DNA from: Clostridiales bacterium
Lineage (GTDB): Bacteria > Bacillota > Clostridia > Christensenellales > Borkfalkiaceae
Assembly (NCBI GenBank): GCA_003523255.1
Contig: DPGH01000004.1
Coordinates: forward strand, 28,901-92,900
Reading direction: 5' to 3'
Length of the DNA stretch: 64,000 bases
In this document: positions 27,108 to 36,463 of the stretch, in pieces
How positions within the stretch are numbered: the first letter of the stretch is position 1
Layout: each line of letters opens with the position of its first letter
The notes under the pieces: generated by a model
What the model saw: only the letters and a program-made list of their open reading frames with translations
What the model was told of the DNA's origin: nothing
Databases searched by the model: none
Made by a program: the position numbers and the translations under genes

Positions 27108-27830
27108 ATGAGAATAAACCTTAAAAGCGCGCTTTTTTCGGTACCGATTGCGCACAGAGGTCTGTGGGGCGCGGACATTACCGAAAATTCCGCCTTTGCG
27201 TACGAAAACGCCGCGGCCAACGCTTATCCCGTGGAGATAGACGTTTACGCTTCCCGCGACGGGGAACTTTTTTGTTTTCACGATAAATCGCTCGAACGCA
27301 TGACGGGCGCAAAAGGTCTTATATACGAAAAAACCGCGAACGAATTAAAATCGCTCGATTTAATCGGCGGCGGCAAAATACCCACGCTTAAAGAAACGCT
27401 GGAGATTGCCGAGGGCAGAATTCCGCTCCTGATAGAAATAAAAAATCAGCCCGATAAACGAATTGTCGAAAGAACCGTTGCCGCGCTCAAAGACTACAAA
27501 GGCGAATTCGCCGTTCAAAGTTTTAACCCGCTATATATCGCAAAAGTAAAAAAACTCGCGCCGGAAATTATACGCGGCGTGCTTGCGACGAGCGACGAAG
27601 AGGACTTAAAGGGCGAAAATTCAATAACTCGTTTTATCGTTAAAAACCTTGCGCTTAACTTTATCGCAAAGCCGGACTTTATAAGTTATAAACACACGGG
27701 ATTGCCCCTTAAAAAAAGCAAAATCAAAAACAAAGCTCTGCTCTGCTGGACGGTTACTTCTCAAGCGGAATACGACAGAGTAAAACCCTTGTGCGACAAT
27801 ATCATTTTTGAAAACTTTATTCCGGAATAA
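27108..27830 (+). CDS. Glycerophosphodiester phosphodiesterase family protein
   Basis: A 240-residue GDPD TIM barrel without signal peptide, so cytoplasmic. Catalytic segments are IAHRGLWG and ENSAFAYENA at the start, EIDVYASRDGELFCFHD (metal-binding Glu/Asp and catalytic His) and LLIEIKNQ. The family hydrolyses glycerophosphodiesters to glycerol-3-phosphate and an alcohol. It is divergent from lepA, has a GGAGAG RBS, and ends at a bidirectional terminator shared with the alcohol dehydrogenase. Confidence 0.9.
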   Translation: MRINLKSALFSVPIAHRGLWGADITENSAFAYENAAANAYPVEIDVYASRDGELFCFHDKSLERMTGAKGLIYEKTANELKSLDLIGGGKIPTLKETLEIAEGRIPLLIEIKNQPDKRIVERTVAALKDYKGEFAVQSFNPLYIAKVKKLAPEIIRGVLATSDEEDLKGENSITRFIVKNLALNFIAKPDFISYKHTGLPLKKSKIKNKALLCWTVTSQAEYDRVKPLCDNIIFENFIPE

Positions 27831-27837
27831 ACATATA

Positions 27838-27877
27838 AAAACAACGCCCCTCGATAACGAGCGGCGTTGTTTTTTAC
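27838..27877. terminator. Bidirectional terminator
   Basis: Stem ACAACGCC...GGCGTTGT with an inner CTCG/CGAG stem and a following T-run, lying between convergent genes. Confidence 0.85.
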
Positions 27878-27890
27878 ATTACGTTAATTA

Positions 27891-29066
27891 TCAATATGCG
27901 GTTTTATACAGTTCGAGAATTTCTTTAACCGAAGTTTTTCTCGGATTGCCGCCCGTACACGGGTCGATAAACGCATCTTCGGCAAGTTGTTTTAAGTCTT
28001 GCGGTAAAATAAGCGTTTCGTCCGTACCCCGCTTTTTAAGGTCTTTCAGTTTTTGCGGTATACCTATATCGAGCGAAAGTTTTTTAACCTCCTCGATTGC
28101 CGCCTGAGCCGCTTCCTCTTCGGTTAGACCTATTACGGAAACGCCCATCGCACGGGCTATATCGCCGAACTTTTTAACGCAAGCGGGTTTGTTATACTCC
28201 ATTACAAAAGGAAGAAGCAATGCGTTTGCCACGCCGTGCGGCACGTCGAACCGTGCGCCCAAAGGGTGCGCCATGGAGTGGACTATGCCGAGCCCTACGT
28301 TAGAAAACGCCATGCCCGCAACGTAAGAGCCGTACGCCATACCCTCTCTTGCGGTTATATCGGAACCGTCTTTAACCGCCGCCCTCAGATTTTCGGAAAT
28401 AAGTTTAATCGAATTCCAGCAAAGCAAATCCGAAATCGGATTCGCACCCGGAGTTATATAGCCCTCGATGGCGTGGGTTAATGCGTCCATACCGGTAGCC
28501 GCGGTAAGCCCTTTCGGCATGCTTACCATCATATCGGCGTCGTTAAACGCGATTATCGGAATATCTCCGGGGTCTACGCAAACGAGTTTTCTGCCCGCCT
28601 CTTCGTCGGTTATAACGTAGTTTATGGTTACTTCCGCCGCGGTGCCGCTCGTCGTCGCAAAGGCGATTATCGGAAAAGCCTTATTCTCGGTAGGAGCGAC
28701 GCCTTCCAGACTCTTTACGTCCGCAAAATTCGGGTTAGTCGCAATAACGCCCACCGCTTTTGCCGTGTCTATCGCGCTGCCGCCGCCTATCGCCACGATA
28801 ACGTCCGGCGAAAACTTATTAAACGCTTCGAGCGCGGCGTGCACGTTCGCTATGGTCGGGTTCGGTTTCACGTCCGTAAACACGTAATAATCCGTACCGC
28901 ACCCGTCCAAAACGTCCGTTACCTTTTTTACCACGCCGAACTTATAAAGATCAGCGTCGCTTACGATAAACGCCTTTTTCATCTTGCGTTTTTTCAGTTC
29001 CGCAGGGAGTTCTTTTCTGCACCCCGCGCCGAAATAACTCGTTTCGTTAAGTACCATTCTTGCCAT
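27891..29066 (-). CDS. Iron-containing alcohol dehydrogenase
   Basis: A 391-residue class-III metal-dependent dehydrogenase. The NAD(P)-binding GGGSAIDTAKAVG lies near residue 95. The metal-site segments are DALTHAIEGYITP and SMAHPLGARFDVPHG, where the conserved His and Asp residues bind Fe. It reduces aldehydes or oxidises primary alcohols; the substrate (butanol, propanediol or other) cannot be told. It has an AGGAGG RBS. Its length is normal for the single-domain form and there is no aldehyde-dehydrogenase fusion. Confidence 0.93.
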   Translation of the reverse strand: MARMVLNETSYFGAGCRKELPAELKKRKMKKAFIVSDADLYKFGVVKKVTDVLDGCGTDYYVFTDVKPNPTIANVHAALEAFNKFSPDVIVAIGGGSAIDTAKAVGVIATNPNFADVKSLEGVAPTENKAFPIIAFATTSGTAAEVTINYVITDEEAGRKLVCVDPGDIPIIAFNDADMMVSMPKGLTAATGMDALTHAIEGYITPGANPISDLLCWNSIKLISENLRAAVKDGSDITAREGMAYGSYVAGMAFSNVGLGIVHSMAHPLGARFDVPHGVANALLLPFVMEYNKPACVKKFGDIARAMGVSVIGLTEEEAAQAAIEEVKKLSLDIGIPQKLKDLKKRGTDETLILPQDLKQLAEDAFIDPCTGGNPRKTSVKEILELYKTAY

Positions 29067-29152
29067 ACACCTATCCTCCTTATCCGCTTGTCGCGGTTAA
29101 TTAACCAAGATTATATACCCCGAGTGGCGCGCTTTTATACCGCGCGATAAAC

Positions 29153-31429
29153 CTATCTGCCGAATTTTTTATAAAGCAGCGCGAGCATGTCCTCTTTACT
29201 CTCCGCTTCACTCTTTTTTCTTTCCGCAAACTTTCTGCCAGACTTTCTCTCGCGGTCGGTTTTTTGATTTGCGCCGCCTATTCCGTGCGGATTTTCGGTC
29301 GTTTTCATCGTAAGCGAAATTTTCTTTTTAACGGGGTCTACGCCAAGAACTTTGACTTTAACCGTATCGCCGACTTTAAGCACGTCCGACGGGTGCTTTA
29401 TAAAATTATCCGAAATCTGCGATATATGAACTAATCCGTCCTGATGTACGCCTATATCCACGAACACGCCGAAGTCGATAACGTTTCTTACCGTGCCGGT
29501 TATCTCCATACCCTCTTTCAGGTCGTTTAAGTCCATCAAATCGCTTCTTAAAACGGGCTTCGGCAACGAATCCCTTATGTCGCGACCGGGTTTTAACAGT
29601 TCGCCGACGACGTCGTTTAACGTGGGCGCGCCTATCCCGCACTCCGCGGCGATTTTTTCCGTTCCCGATTTATTCAGTCTGTCCCTTATATCCGTAATTT
29701 TGCCCTGCTCCACGTCGGAAAGAGTATATCCGAGAAGCGAAAGCATCTTTTCGACCGCTTCGTAATTTTCGGGGTGAACCGCCGTATTGTCGAGTACGAA
29801 GCCGCCGTGTATTCTCAAAAAGCCCGCACATTGCGTAAACGCCTTTTCACCGAGTTTTTTAACCTTTAAAAGGTCTTTTCTCGTCTTGAACGGTTCGGTT
29901 TTTCTGTATTCCGCTATGTTTTTGGCAATACCTGCGTTAAGTCCCGCCACGTAAGACAAAAGGCTCGGCGAGGCGGTGTTTAAGTCTACGCCTACGCTGT
30001 TTACGCAGTCCTCTACGACGCCGCCGAGAACCTCTTCTAACCGATTTTCGGGCATATCGTGCTGGTACTGCCCCACGCCTATGCTTTTAACGTCGATTTT
30101 TATAAGTTCCGCAAGCGGGTCCAAAAGACGGCGCGCTATGCTTACCGCGCTTCTTTGCGTTACGTCAAAATCGGGGAACTCTTCCGCGCCGAGTTTGCTT
30201 GCCGAATACACCGAAGCACCCGCTTCGTTTACGACCGCGTAAGAAAGGTCCTTTCCGCTCGACTTTATAAGGTCGGCAACAAAAATTTCGGACTCTTTGC
30301 TCGCGGTGCCGTTGCCTATCGAAATTACGTTTACTTTATATTTTTCAATAAGGGCGAGAAGTTTCGCTTTCGCCTCTTCGGTCTTGTTTTGCGGCGGCGT
30401 GGGGTAAACGACGGTCGTTGCGAGAACGTTTCCGTTTTCGTCTATAACGGCGATTTTACAACCCGTTCTGTACGCGGGGTCGAGCCCCATTATCACTCTG
30501 CCTTTAAGCGGCGGTTGAAGCAATAGCGGGCGAAGATTTACCTCGAACATCTTTATCGCCTGTTCGCTCGCTCTCTCGGTAAGTTCGTTCCTTACTTCTC
30601 TTTCGACCGACGGGAATATCAACCTTGAAAAAGCGTCTTCCGCGGCGGCGGCGACTATTGCCGCGCTCTCGCCCGAGCCTTTTACGTATACGGACTTAAT
30701 CGCGTTTATAAACGCCTCTTCGTCGCATTTTACGTTGACTTTAAGACATTCTTCTTTTTCGCCGCGGTTTATCGCAAGCACGCGGTGCGACGGAATTTTA
30801 GAAACGCGCTCGGAGTAATCGGCGTACATATCGTACGTTTTGGCGTTTTCGCCTTCTAAAAGTTTGCACACGATTTCGCCCGTTTCGGTAAGCTTTTTTC
30901 TTATGGTTTTGCGCAGTTCCGCATCGTCCGATATTCGCTCCGCGATTATGTCCGACGCGCCGGCAATCGCTTCTTCCGCGCTCTTTACGCCCTTTTCTTC
31001 CGAAACGTATTTTGCGGCTTCGCTTTTCACGCCGTCGTTAAAAGAAAGTATAAAGTCCGCAAGCGGAGTTAAGCCCTTTGCCGCGGCAACGGAAGCGCGC
31101 GTTTTTCTCTTTTGCTTAAACGGGCGATATACGTCCTCCGCCTCGGTCATCGTTTCGGCTGAAGCGAGCGACACGGCGATTTCGTCGGTCATTTTGCCTT
31201 GCTCGGTTATCGCGTCGGCAATTTCCTGTTTTCTCTTATCGAGATTTTTAAGATATTTAAGCCTGTCCGCAAACTCGCGCAGTTTCTGGTCGTCGCAACT
31301 GCCGGTCATTTCTTTTCTGTACCGCGCTATAAACGGTATGGTGTTGTCTTCTTCTATAAGTTTGATTATGTTAGCCGAATATTCGGGCTTGATGTCGAAT
31401 TCTTTTCCGAGTTTTAACGAGTAGTCCAT
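29153..31429 (-). CDS. tex: Tex-family S1 RNA-binding transcription accessory protein
   Basis: A 758-residue Tex protein. The N-terminal helical domain includes IPFIARYRKEMTG, the YqgF-like core has IMGLDPAYRTGCKIAVID, the helix-hairpin-helix region has NTASPSLLSYVAGL, and the S1 domain (ITGTVRNVIDFGVFVDIG, near residue 650) closes the conserved part. A basic tail (QKTDRERKSGRKFAERKK) follows. Tex is a nucleic-acid-binding relative of eukaryotic Spt6. It starts 9 bases after rarA stops, so both probably share the rarA promoter. Confidence 0.95.
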   Translation of the reverse strand: MDYSLKLGKEFDIKPEYSANIIKLIEEDNTIPFIARYRKEMTGSCDDQKLREFADRLKYLKNLDKRKQEIADAITEQGKMTDEIAVSLASAETMTEAEDVYRPFKQKRKTRASVAAAKGLTPLADFILSFNDGVKSEAAKYVSEEKGVKSAEEAIAGASDIIAERISDDAELRKTIRKKLTETGEIVCKLLEGENAKTYDMYADYSERVSKIPSHRVLAINRGEKEECLKVNVKCDEEAFINAIKSVYVKGSGESAAIVAAAAEDAFSRLIFPSVEREVRNELTERASEQAIKMFEVNLRPLLLQPPLKGRVIMGLDPAYRTGCKIAVIDENGNVLATTVVYPTPPQNKTEEAKAKLLALIEKYKVNVISIGNGTASKESEIFVADLIKSSGKDLSYAVVNEAGASVYSASKLGAEEFPDFDVTQRSAVSIARRLLDPLAELIKIDVKSIGVGQYQHDMPENRLEEVLGGVVEDCVNSVGVDLNTASPSLLSYVAGLNAGIAKNIAEYRKTEPFKTRKDLLKVKKLGEKAFTQCAGFLRIHGGFVLDNTAVHPENYEAVEKMLSLLGYTLSDVEQGKITDIRDRLNKSGTEKIAAECGIGAPTLNDVVGELLKPGRDIRDSLPKPVLRSDLMDLNDLKEGMEITGTVRNVIDFGVFVDIGVHQDGLVHISQISDNFIKHPSDVLKVGDTVKVKVLGVDPVKKKISLTMKTTENPHGIGGANQKTDRERKSGRKFAERKKSEAESKEDMLALLYKKFGR

Positions 31430-31438
31430 TTTAATTAC

Positions 31439-32746
31439 CTAATTTTTCTTTCCTTTTCTTTTTCTTATTTCTTTAATCGTTTTTTCGTATCCGTGGTCCG
31501 ACGGAACGTAATACACCCTGTCTTTTAGCGAATCGGGTAAATACTGCTGTTCGACGTATCCGCCGTAATCGTGCGGATACTTATACCTCGAAGCGGCGAT
31601 TTTGTCTTCCTTTGCGCCGTATACGGCGTTTTTAACCCAGCCGGGCACGTTGTCGTCTCTTACGTTTACCGCGTCCGCCGCGGCGGAATCCATCGCAACG
31701 ACGACCGAATTAGACTTTTCCGCTTCGCACACGTAAATTATCGCTTCGCTAAGCGGTAAAAGCCCTTCGGGCAATCCCATCTTTTCAAAAGCGAGGTAGG
31801 CGTTCGTCGCAACGACCATCGCCATCGGGTCGCAAACCCCTACGTCCTCTGCGGAGTGAGCTATAACCCGCCTTGCGATAAGCAACGGGTCGCAACCGCC
31901 TTTAACCAGCCGTTGCATATAGTACAGCGCGGCGTTTGCGTCGCTCCCCCTGAGGCTTTTACAAAAAGCCGAAAGCATATCGTAATAGGCTTGTTCGTCA
32001 AAAGACAACGCTTTTTGCTGAATAGACTCTTCCGCGTCTTTAAGCGTTACGTTTATCACGCCGTTTTCGTCTGCTTCGGTGGTAAGCGCGGCGAGTTCCA
32101 GCGCGTTGTAAGCAACGCGTAAATCCCCCGCGGCAACACGCGCGATGTGGCAAAGCGCGGCGTCTTCTACGTTAAGATTTAAATTGCCGAGCCCGCGTTC
32201 TTTATCCCGCAAGGCTTTTACGAGCGCGCCCTTTATGTCGTCTTCCGTCAAGCGTTTAAGTTCAAACACCCTGCACCGCGAAACGATAGCGGGCGTCATC
32301 GAAGCGAAAGGGTTCTCCGTCGTGGAGCCTATAAAAATAATATCTCCGCGCTCTATCGCGGGTAAAAGGCTGTCGCTTTGCGTTTTGCTGAATCTATGGC
32401 ATTCGTCAAGGAGCAAATAGGTCTTTTTACCGTAAAGCCGCAGGTTTTCGCGCGCTTCGTCGATAACCTTTTTAACGTCCGCCACGCTCGAAGACACGGC
32501 GTTTAACTTAACGAAGTTTCCGCTCGTAGACAGCGCGATAACGTTGGCTAGCGTGGTTTTGCCGCACCCGGGCGGTCCCCAGAATATACAACTGCCCAGC
32601 CTGTCGAGTTTAATCGCCCGGCGCAAAAGACCCGTTTCCGACACGATATGGGTTTGCCCTATAAATTCGGAGAGGTTTCTCGCGCGCATTCTTTCGGCAA
32701 GCGGAACGGCTACGTTTTTGGTTTCGGAATAATCGAATAAATCCAT
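31439..32746 (-). CDS. rarA: Replication-associated recombination protein A (RarA/MgsA)
   Basis: A 435-residue AAA+ ATPase. Walker A is GPPGCGKTTLANVIA near residue 56, Walker B is LLLDECHRF, the sensor region is GSTTENPFASMTPA, and the C-terminal MgsA domain ends with a basic tail. RarA acts at stalled replication forks. No Shine-Dalgarno sequence is visible before the ATG, and the predicted transcription start falls on the ATG itself (see promoter at 32753), so the message is predicted to be leaderless. Confidence 0.95.
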   Translation of the reverse strand: MDLFDYSETKNVAVPLAERMRARNLSEFIGQTHIVSETGLLRRAIKLDRLGSCIFWGPPGCGKTTLANVIALSTSGNFVKLNAVSSSVADVKKVIDEARENLRLYGKKTYLLLDECHRFSKTQSDSLLPAIERGDIIFIGSTTENPFASMTPAIVSRCRVFELKRLTEDDIKGALVKALRDKERGLGNLNLNVEDAALCHIARVAAGDLRVAYNALELAALTTEADENGVINVTLKDAEESIQQKALSFDEQAYYDMLSAFCKSLRGSDANAALYYMQRLVKGGCDPLLIARRVIAHSAEDVGVCDPMAMVVATNAYLAFEKMGLPEGLLPLSEAIIYVCEAEKSNSVVVAMDSAAADAVNVRDDNVPGWVKNAVYGAKEDKIAASRYKYPHDYGGYVEQQYLPDSLKDRVYYVPSDHGYEKTIKEIRKRKGKKN

Positions 32747-32752
32747 ATAAAT

Positions 32753-32781
32753 ATTGTAACATAATCCATATTTTTTTTCAA
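32753..32781 (-). promoter_or_regulatory. Promoter of rarA-tex, predicted leaderless
   Basis: On the minus strand TTGAAA (32781-32776), 17 bases, TACAAT (32758-32753). Only six bases separate the -10 from the ATG at 32746, placing the expected start at or next to the A of ATG. Confidence 0.65.
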
Positions 32782-32794
32782 GCCGTAATATTAT
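32766..32794 (+). promoter_or_regulatory. Possible sigma-E-like promoter of ylbJ, predicted leaderless
   Basis: CCATATT (32766-32772), 14 bases, AATATTAT (32787-32794) partly fits the sigma-E pattern KMATATT-N13-15-CATACAHT. The ATG at 32801 is six bases after it, the same spacing as in the divergent rarA promoter. The match is weak at several positions. Confidence 0.4.
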
Positions 32795-32800
32795 ATTTAT

Positions 32801-33781
32801 ATGGATAAAAAAATCGGAACGGCAAAAGAATATGCGATTTTTTTCGCGCTGATACTTTTTGCCGCCGCGTTTTCGTTTGCCGCAGGACTTTCCTCCGGCG
32901 TTACAGACGGGCTTAAACTTTTTGCCGCGTGCGTGCTCCCTTCGGTTTTTCCGTACGTTTTCGTTACCTCGGTTATTTCTTCGCTTAAAGTTACGGGCAA
33001 AATCTGCAACAAACTTTCCCCGCCGATGAAAAGGTTTTTTAACCTCGGCGGGGTAACCGGTTACGCGTTTTTCATGAGCGTGCTTGCGGGCTACCCCATG
33101 GGCGCGAAAATCGTTTCGGACATGCGCCGGGGCGAACTTTTATCGCCTGCGGAAAGCGTCAGGGCGGCGGTGCTTTGCTCGACTTCTTCTCCCATGTTTT
33201 TAATTGCGAGCGTAGGCGGGGTTATGTTTAACGATACGCGCTTCGGTGCGCTTTTGCTCGCGTGTAATTTTTCGGGTGCGGTGATTACGGGGTTTTTATT
33301 CTCTTTTTATAAGCGAAAAGAGCCGCTTGCCAAAGGCGGTGAAACGGCAAATTACGCGGCGGACGACGTTTTCGGCGAAAGCGTTAATTCCGCAATAAAC
33401 TCCTCTTTGTTCGTCGGCGGAGTGATTACCCTTTTTTACGTTTTTATCGAAACGCTTATAAGGTTTAAAATACTCGCCCCGCTTACGGCGGCAACGAGCA
33501 AAATTTTCAATTCGGAAACGCTCGGTTGCGGGCTGATTTACGGATTGATAGAATATACGCGCGGACTTAAAACCGTTTCATCCGCCGGTATATCTTTTTT
33601 ATCGCTACCCGTTTCGGCGTTTATATGCGGGTTCGGCGGATTGTCCGTTTTAATGCAATCGGTTACGTTTTTAAAAAAGGCAAAAATAAAAACCGCGCCG
33701 TTTATACTCGGTAAACTGCTTTGCGCGGTTTTGAATTTCGTTTTGGGAATCGTTTTTGCGTTTATCTTTTATCGCGCATAG
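32801..33781 (+). CDS. ylbJ: YlbJ-like sporulation integral membrane protein
   Basis: A 326-residue protein with about eight membrane segments. LPSVFPYVFVTSVI, VTGYAFFMSVLAGYPMGAKIV and CSTSSPMFLIASVGGVMF match YlbJ and its nucleoside-recognition (Gate) domain. YlbJ in Bacillus is a sigma-E-dependent protein needed for spore cortex formation. It is divergent from rarA with no visible ribosome binding site. Its last 20 bases overlap the end of the convergent rsmD-coaD gene. Confidence 0.85.
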   Translation: MDKKIGTAKEYAIFFALILFAAAFSFAAGLSSGVTDGLKLFAACVLPSVFPYVFVTSVISSLKVTGKICNKLSPPMKRFFNLGGVTGYAFFMSVLAGYPMGAKIVSDMRRGELLSPAESVRAAVLCSTSSPMFLIASVGGVMFNDTRFGALLLACNFSGAVITGFLFSFYKRKEPLAKGGETANYAADDVFGESVNSAINSSLFVGGVITLFYVFIETLIRFKILAPLTAATSKIFNSETLGCGLIYGLIEYTRGLKTVSSAGISFLSLPVSAFICGFGGLSVLMQSVTFLKKAKIKTAPFILGKLLCAVLNFVLGIVFAFIFYRA

Positions 33782-34784
33782 CGGCGGTAATTAACTCAAA
33801 GGCTTCATCGGGAACGAGCCCTTTCACGCTTTTACCTTCGGTTAAGCGTTTTCTCACTTCGCTTGCGCTTACGTTTTTGTATTCTTTTTCCGCTTTTACG
33901 TACTCGGTTTTTATCAGCGGGTAAAGTTTAAGATTTTGCTTCTCGTAAACGCTTTCGTATGCGGCGTCGGCAGAGTTCCTTATGCCGCGAACGTAATAAT
34001 ACGCGCCCTCTTTAATCAAAAAATCATAATATTCCTCGGTATAATCGGAATATCTTACGATTTTAACGCGGCTTTCGCCCTTTAACGCGGCGCGTAAAAA
34101 TTTTTCTCTTTCCGCTATATCGAACAGCGGGTTTTTATCGGCGTTTTCGCCTATCGTTACAATGACTTTTTCAAAGCGATTAAGACATTCTTTTATAATG
34201 CGGATATGCCCGTTCGTTACCGGATCGAAAGTGCCGGCGAACACGCACGCCGCGCGTTTACGCTTAAAAAAGTACAGATGCGCCCTGCCGTATCTCTTTT
34301 TTTTAACGAGCGCAAGTCCATCAACTTCCGGTTCGTAATCTTTTTCGTCCTCGTAAATAATCGTGCCGCCGTCGTTTAAAATCCCGCTTGCCGCGTTTAC
34401 CGCGGCAAGACCCGCGCCCGCGGCGTAAGGCGGGTCTATAAATATATAGTCGAACTTTTCCGTCGATTGAGAAACGTATTTAATCGCATCGCAAAAAACC
34501 GTTTCCATACCGTCGTTTATTTTAAGCGCGGCAAGATTTTTTTGTATGAGTTTTACGCTTTCCCTCGAATTGTCGCATAAAACCGCGCGCGACGCCCCGC
34601 GAGAAAACGCGTCTATACCGACCGCGCCCGTCCCCGCGAACATATCGAGAAAACTTTTGCCGACGATTTCGTCTCCTATCGAATTGAAGAGCCCTTCTTT
34701 AAGCATGTCGGAAGTAGGTCTGACGCCTATTCCCTCGAATTCGGCGAGTTTGCGCCCGCCGTAGATTCCGCCGGTTATTCTCAC
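33762..34784 (-). CDS. Fusion of 16S rRNA G966 methyltransferase (RsmD) and phosphopantetheine adenylyltransferase (CoaD)
   Basis: 340 residues. Residues 1-175 are RsmD: RITGGIYGGRKL, the SAM site LDMFAGTGAVGIDAFSRGA and the catalytic DPPYA. Residues from about 182 are a complete CoaD: CVFAGTFDPVTNGHIRII (TxGH nucleotidyltransferase motif), YYVRGIRNSADAAYE and a SASEVRKRL motif. RsmD methylates G966 of 16S rRNA; CoaD makes dephospho-CoA. The two genes are usually adjacent; here one frame covers both without a stop. The start is GTG in a GTGA overlap with the upstream gene, with RBS GGAGG. All key motifs of both halves are intact. Confidence 0.92.
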   Translation of the reverse strand: MRITGGIYGGRKLAEFEGIGVRPTSDMLKEGLFNSIGDEIVGKSFLDMFAGTGAVGIDAFSRGASRAVLCDNSRESVKLIQKNLAALKINDGMETVFCDAIKYVSQSTEKFDYIFIDPPYAAGAGLAAVNAASGILNDGGTIIYEDEKDYEPEVDGLALVKKKRYGRAHLYFFKRKRAACVFAGTFDPVTNGHIRIIKECLNRFEKVIVTIGENADKNPLFDIAEREKFLRAALKGESRVKIVRYSDYTEEYYDFLIKEGAYYYVRGIRNSADAAYESVYEKQNLKLYPLIKTEYVKAEKEYKNVSASEVRKRLTEGKSVKGLVPDEAFELITAAMRDKR

Positions 34785-35413
34785 TTAGACCTCCTGACGG
34801 GGCGAGTATCGTCATCCGCACGTTCGCCGTAGATGGCGTTATGCTTTTCTTCGAGTTCGTCTTGCTGACGTTGAATTTTTTTAGCGCCGAGCATATACGG
34901 AACTCCGGTCAGGGTCATAAACACGGGTATCGCTATCAGCGTATAATAATACGCGTACACCGATACGGTACTGCCGCCCGCGCTGAAAAATATAAACACT
35001 ATAAGATACAGCATGCTTGCCGCGGCACCCGCGCCGCGAGCCGTTTCGCCGACGGTTAAAATAAGCACGGTATGCACCGCAAGCAGTATTACGAGCGGCA
35101 CGCATACGAGCGCGCCCGCAACGAACCCTTTCCATGTAGCGTATTCTTCTTTAACTTTTAAGGGTCTGTCCTCTCCGGTCAAAACGATTTGCCGCCTTTC
35201 CATATCGTTTGCGAGCCGTACTTTAAGGGCGGTTTGTCCTTCGCCGTAAAAAACGCCCGCGATTATAACCGCAAACAGTATAAAAGCACCCGCCGCCGCA
35301 ACGTACCGTAACCACAAAAGGTTTTCGGGTATCATTAAAACGGACAAACATATCACGAGCATAAACACGAGATATATAAAAGGTATTATTGTGAGTTTAA
35401 GCAAATATTTCAT
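34781..35413 (-). CDS. Unknown membrane protein
   Basis: A 210-residue protein with about five hydrophobic segments (residues 5-28, 35-58, 92-118, 125-150, 155-178) and a charged C-terminal tail (KKIQRQQDELEEKHN, then acidic and basic residues). I recognise no family. It overlaps the start of rsmD-coaD by 4 bases and follows alr by about 37 bases, so it lies in the same minus-strand run. Function cannot be inferred. Confidence 0.7.
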   Translation of the reverse strand: MKYLLKLTIIPFIYLVFMLVICLSVLMIPENLLWLRYVAAAGAFILFAVIIAGVFYGEGQTALKVRLANDMERRQIVLTGEDRPLKVKEEYATWKGFVAGALVCVPLVILLAVHTVLILTVGETARGAGAAASMLYLIVFIFFSAGGSTVSVYAYYYTLIAIPVFMTLTGVPYMLGAKKIQRQQDELEEKHNAIYGERADDDTRPVRRSK

Positions 35414-35449
35414 AACTTGTCCCCTATGTTTTTCGCACCGATAGGCGCG

Positions 35450-36463
35450 TTACGTAACGTATATTTTTTCCGCGCGCCGCGCCGCGCCGCAAAGTAATTC
35501 GTAAGTAATCGTGCCGTATTCGGAAGAAAGTTCTTCGGCGTTTTCTATCACGTTTACGAATCTTTTATCGTTATCGGTAAGCGCGGTAACGTCCATACAG
35601 CGGTTGCCGAACTGCCCCTTTACACGCTTTCTCGGCAGTCCGTCCGCATAGCCGTATCTCACGAGAGAAAGTCGTTCGGGTTTTTCCGCCCGGGTTTCGC
35701 CGTAAAACGCGGTTTCTCCTACGGAAAGCGTGCGTTTTGCGACTACGGGCGCGTAAACGCGCATTGCGGGTTTTACGTTTATCGCGTCGCTTACAAACGG
35801 TTTATACCCGTACAGCAAAAGCCCTATGCGCACCATATCGTAATGCGCGCCCCTTAAAAACCCGCCGCTTGCCGAAATATGGCACGTGGCGTTTTTATCG
35901 TAAGATTTTATAATATCTCGCGCCTTAACGAACTTTTCGGTCGCTTTGTAAAAAGAAACGTCGTTTTCCGGCGCGGCGTAATGCGAATATAACCCCGTAA
36001 GCATGGCGTAACGGCACTTTGTCGCTTCGTCCGCTATACGGCAAACTTCTTCAACGCCGTCTGCGCCGTACCTGTTCATACCCGTGTTGTACGCTATATG
36101 AAAGTTTACGGTTTTACCCTGCGCCTCGCACTCTTTTTCAAGTCGCCGTACGTCTTTTTCGCTCGCTGCCGAAGCGGTAAGCCCGTATTCGACGCAAACC
36201 TTTTCGTCGCCCGCCGAAAGCGGAGTAAGCACGAGTATTTCTTTATCTATGCCGGACAATCGCAAAGAAACGCCCTCTTCGGGGAGTGCCACGGCAAAAC
36301 AGTCTGAAACGGTATACAGCGCGGCGGCGATTTTTTCCGCGCCGTGCCCGTACGCGTCCGCCTTTACGACCGCGCACAGTTTGCTTTTTCCGCCGAGAGC
36401 GGTTTTTACGTTTTCGGCGTTTCGTTTAATTACGGAAAGATTTATAACCGCGCTGTTCAACAT
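35450..36463 (-). CDS. alr: Alanine racemase
   Basis: A 337-residue PLP-dependent fold-III enzyme. The PLP lysine is in CAVVKADAYGHGAEKIA near residue 33, the active-site Tyr region is RYGYADGLPRKR, and CMDVTAL corresponds to the family CMDQ segment. It interconverts L- and D-alanine for peptidoglycan. It is shorter than the usual 370-390 residues, with a trimmed C-terminal beta domain. No good ribosome binding site precedes the ATG; an 8+8 palindrome covers the start codon instead. Confidence 0.88.
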   Translation of the reverse strand: MLNSAVINLSVIKRNAENVKTALGGKSKLCAVVKADAYGHGAEKIAAALYTVSDCFAVALPEEGVSLRLSGIDKEILVLTPLSAGDEKVCVEYGLTASAASEKDVRRLEKECEAQGKTVNFHIAYNTGMNRYGADGVEEVCRIADEATKCRYAMLTGLYSHYAAPENDVSFYKATEKFVKARDIIKSYDKNATCHISASGGFLRGAHYDMVRIGLLLYGYKPFVSDAINVKPAMRVYAPVVAKRTLSVGETAFYGETRAEKPERLSLVRYGYADGLPRKRVKGQFGNRCMDVTALTDNDKRFVNVIENAEELSSEYGTITYELLCGAARRAEKIYVT

